Source: Bordetella parapertussis
GTDB taxonomy: Bacteria > Pseudomonadota > Gammaproteobacteria > Burkholderiales > SG8-41
NCBI GenBank assembly: GCA_945906815.1
Contig: CAMDRT010000033.1
Coordinates: 1 to 53,384 of the forward strand
Reading direction: 5' to 3'
Length of the DNA: 53,384 nt
Part shown: positions 53,309 through 53,384 of the stretch, in pieces
Layout: the number at the start of each line of letters is the position of its first letter
Numbering within the stretch: the stretch's first letter is position 1
Notes under the pieces: generated by a model
What the model was told of the DNA's origin: nothing
Seen by the model: the letters and a program-made list of their open reading frames with translations, nothing else
The model's database searches: none
Made by a program: the position numbers and the translations under genes

Positions 53309-53384
53309 AGGTGGTGGCACACGTGCGATGCGCATCCCGCAACGGCGAACTTCAAGACCATTAACCACGGAACACACGGAAAGA
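53309..53384 (+). repeat. Dispersed repeat, copy 2, cut by window end
   Basis: It matches 17163-17240 in the same orientation with a few substitutions. It ends in two 9-base units (CACGGAACA 53366-53374, CACGGAAAG 53375-53383) that begin another short-repeat array. Upstream, from 53210, CCTAAAACC and CCACAGAG echo the element at 22512. Confidence 0.85.

Noticed and set aside
53126..53377. Minus-strand ORF of 83 codons at the window end
   Set aside because: It lies over the dispersed repeat and shows no domain or ribosome binding site.

Overview
The window reads as a chromosomal segment of a betaproteobacterium, probably Burkholderiales-like and possibly uncultured. The case rests on GC-rich DNA, four Bug-type (TctC) periplasmic binding proteins, a RelA-type (p)ppGpp synthetase, ComEC next to a DUF2062 protein, and a DUF3025 protein. 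Species cannot be named from this sequence. No rRNA, tRNA, CRISPR array, prophage or intact transposase was seen.

Layout. 1-1.1 kb: the end of a Maf/YceF pyrophosphatase and an orphan cyclic-nucleotide-binding-domain protein. 1.1-23 kb: a catabolic island. It holds an ADP-forming acyl-CoA synthetase, an MFS transporter, cupins, a thioesterase, a UbiD decarboxylase with a D-2-hydroxyacid dehydrogenase, VOC proteins, a minus-strand Bug/LVIVD/dehydrogenase/Bug operon, an HIBADH-type dehydrogenase with a cupin, a CaiB-type CoA transferase and a quinone oxidoreductase. An MFS/spermidine-synthase-like membrane protein is embedded in it. 22.8-34 kb: envelope, signalling and housekeeping genes: a coiled-coil AsmA-like chimera, HtpX, a diguanylate cyclase, DUF3025, an L-2-hydroxyglutarate-oxidase-like enzyme, an SDR, a hydrolase, an SrkA-like kinase and CorA. 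33.8-41.3 kb: two divergent gamma-glutamyltransferase-like/Bug units. 41.3-44 kb: a minus-strand SDR, a conserved partner protein and a UGSC-type selenoprotein whose reading frame crosses an in-frame TGA. 44-53.4 kb: a lipoprotein, RelA, an FAD monooxygenase, a PemK/MazF-like toxin-antitoxin pair with a visible promoter/operator, ComEC, DUF2062, AlkA and a small membrane protein.

The genes suggest an organism that scavenges organic acids, amides and aromatic compounds: Bug proteins capture substrates, and CoA ligase/transferase, UbiD, dehydrogenases, cupins and thioesterase process them. The individual substrates cannot be read from the sequence.

Two things stand out. The first is the selenoprotein at 41379-41915, which a standard gene caller would split or call a pseudogene. 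The TGA lies exactly where the U of a UGSC motif belongs, and a plausible bacterial SECIS hairpin follows it. The second is a set of intergenic elements made of short (7-10 bp) degenerate tandem repeats, mostly arranged as large inverted repeats. Two of these sit inside elements of about 200 bp with imperfect terminal inverted repeats, and one has a second partial copy 36 kb away.
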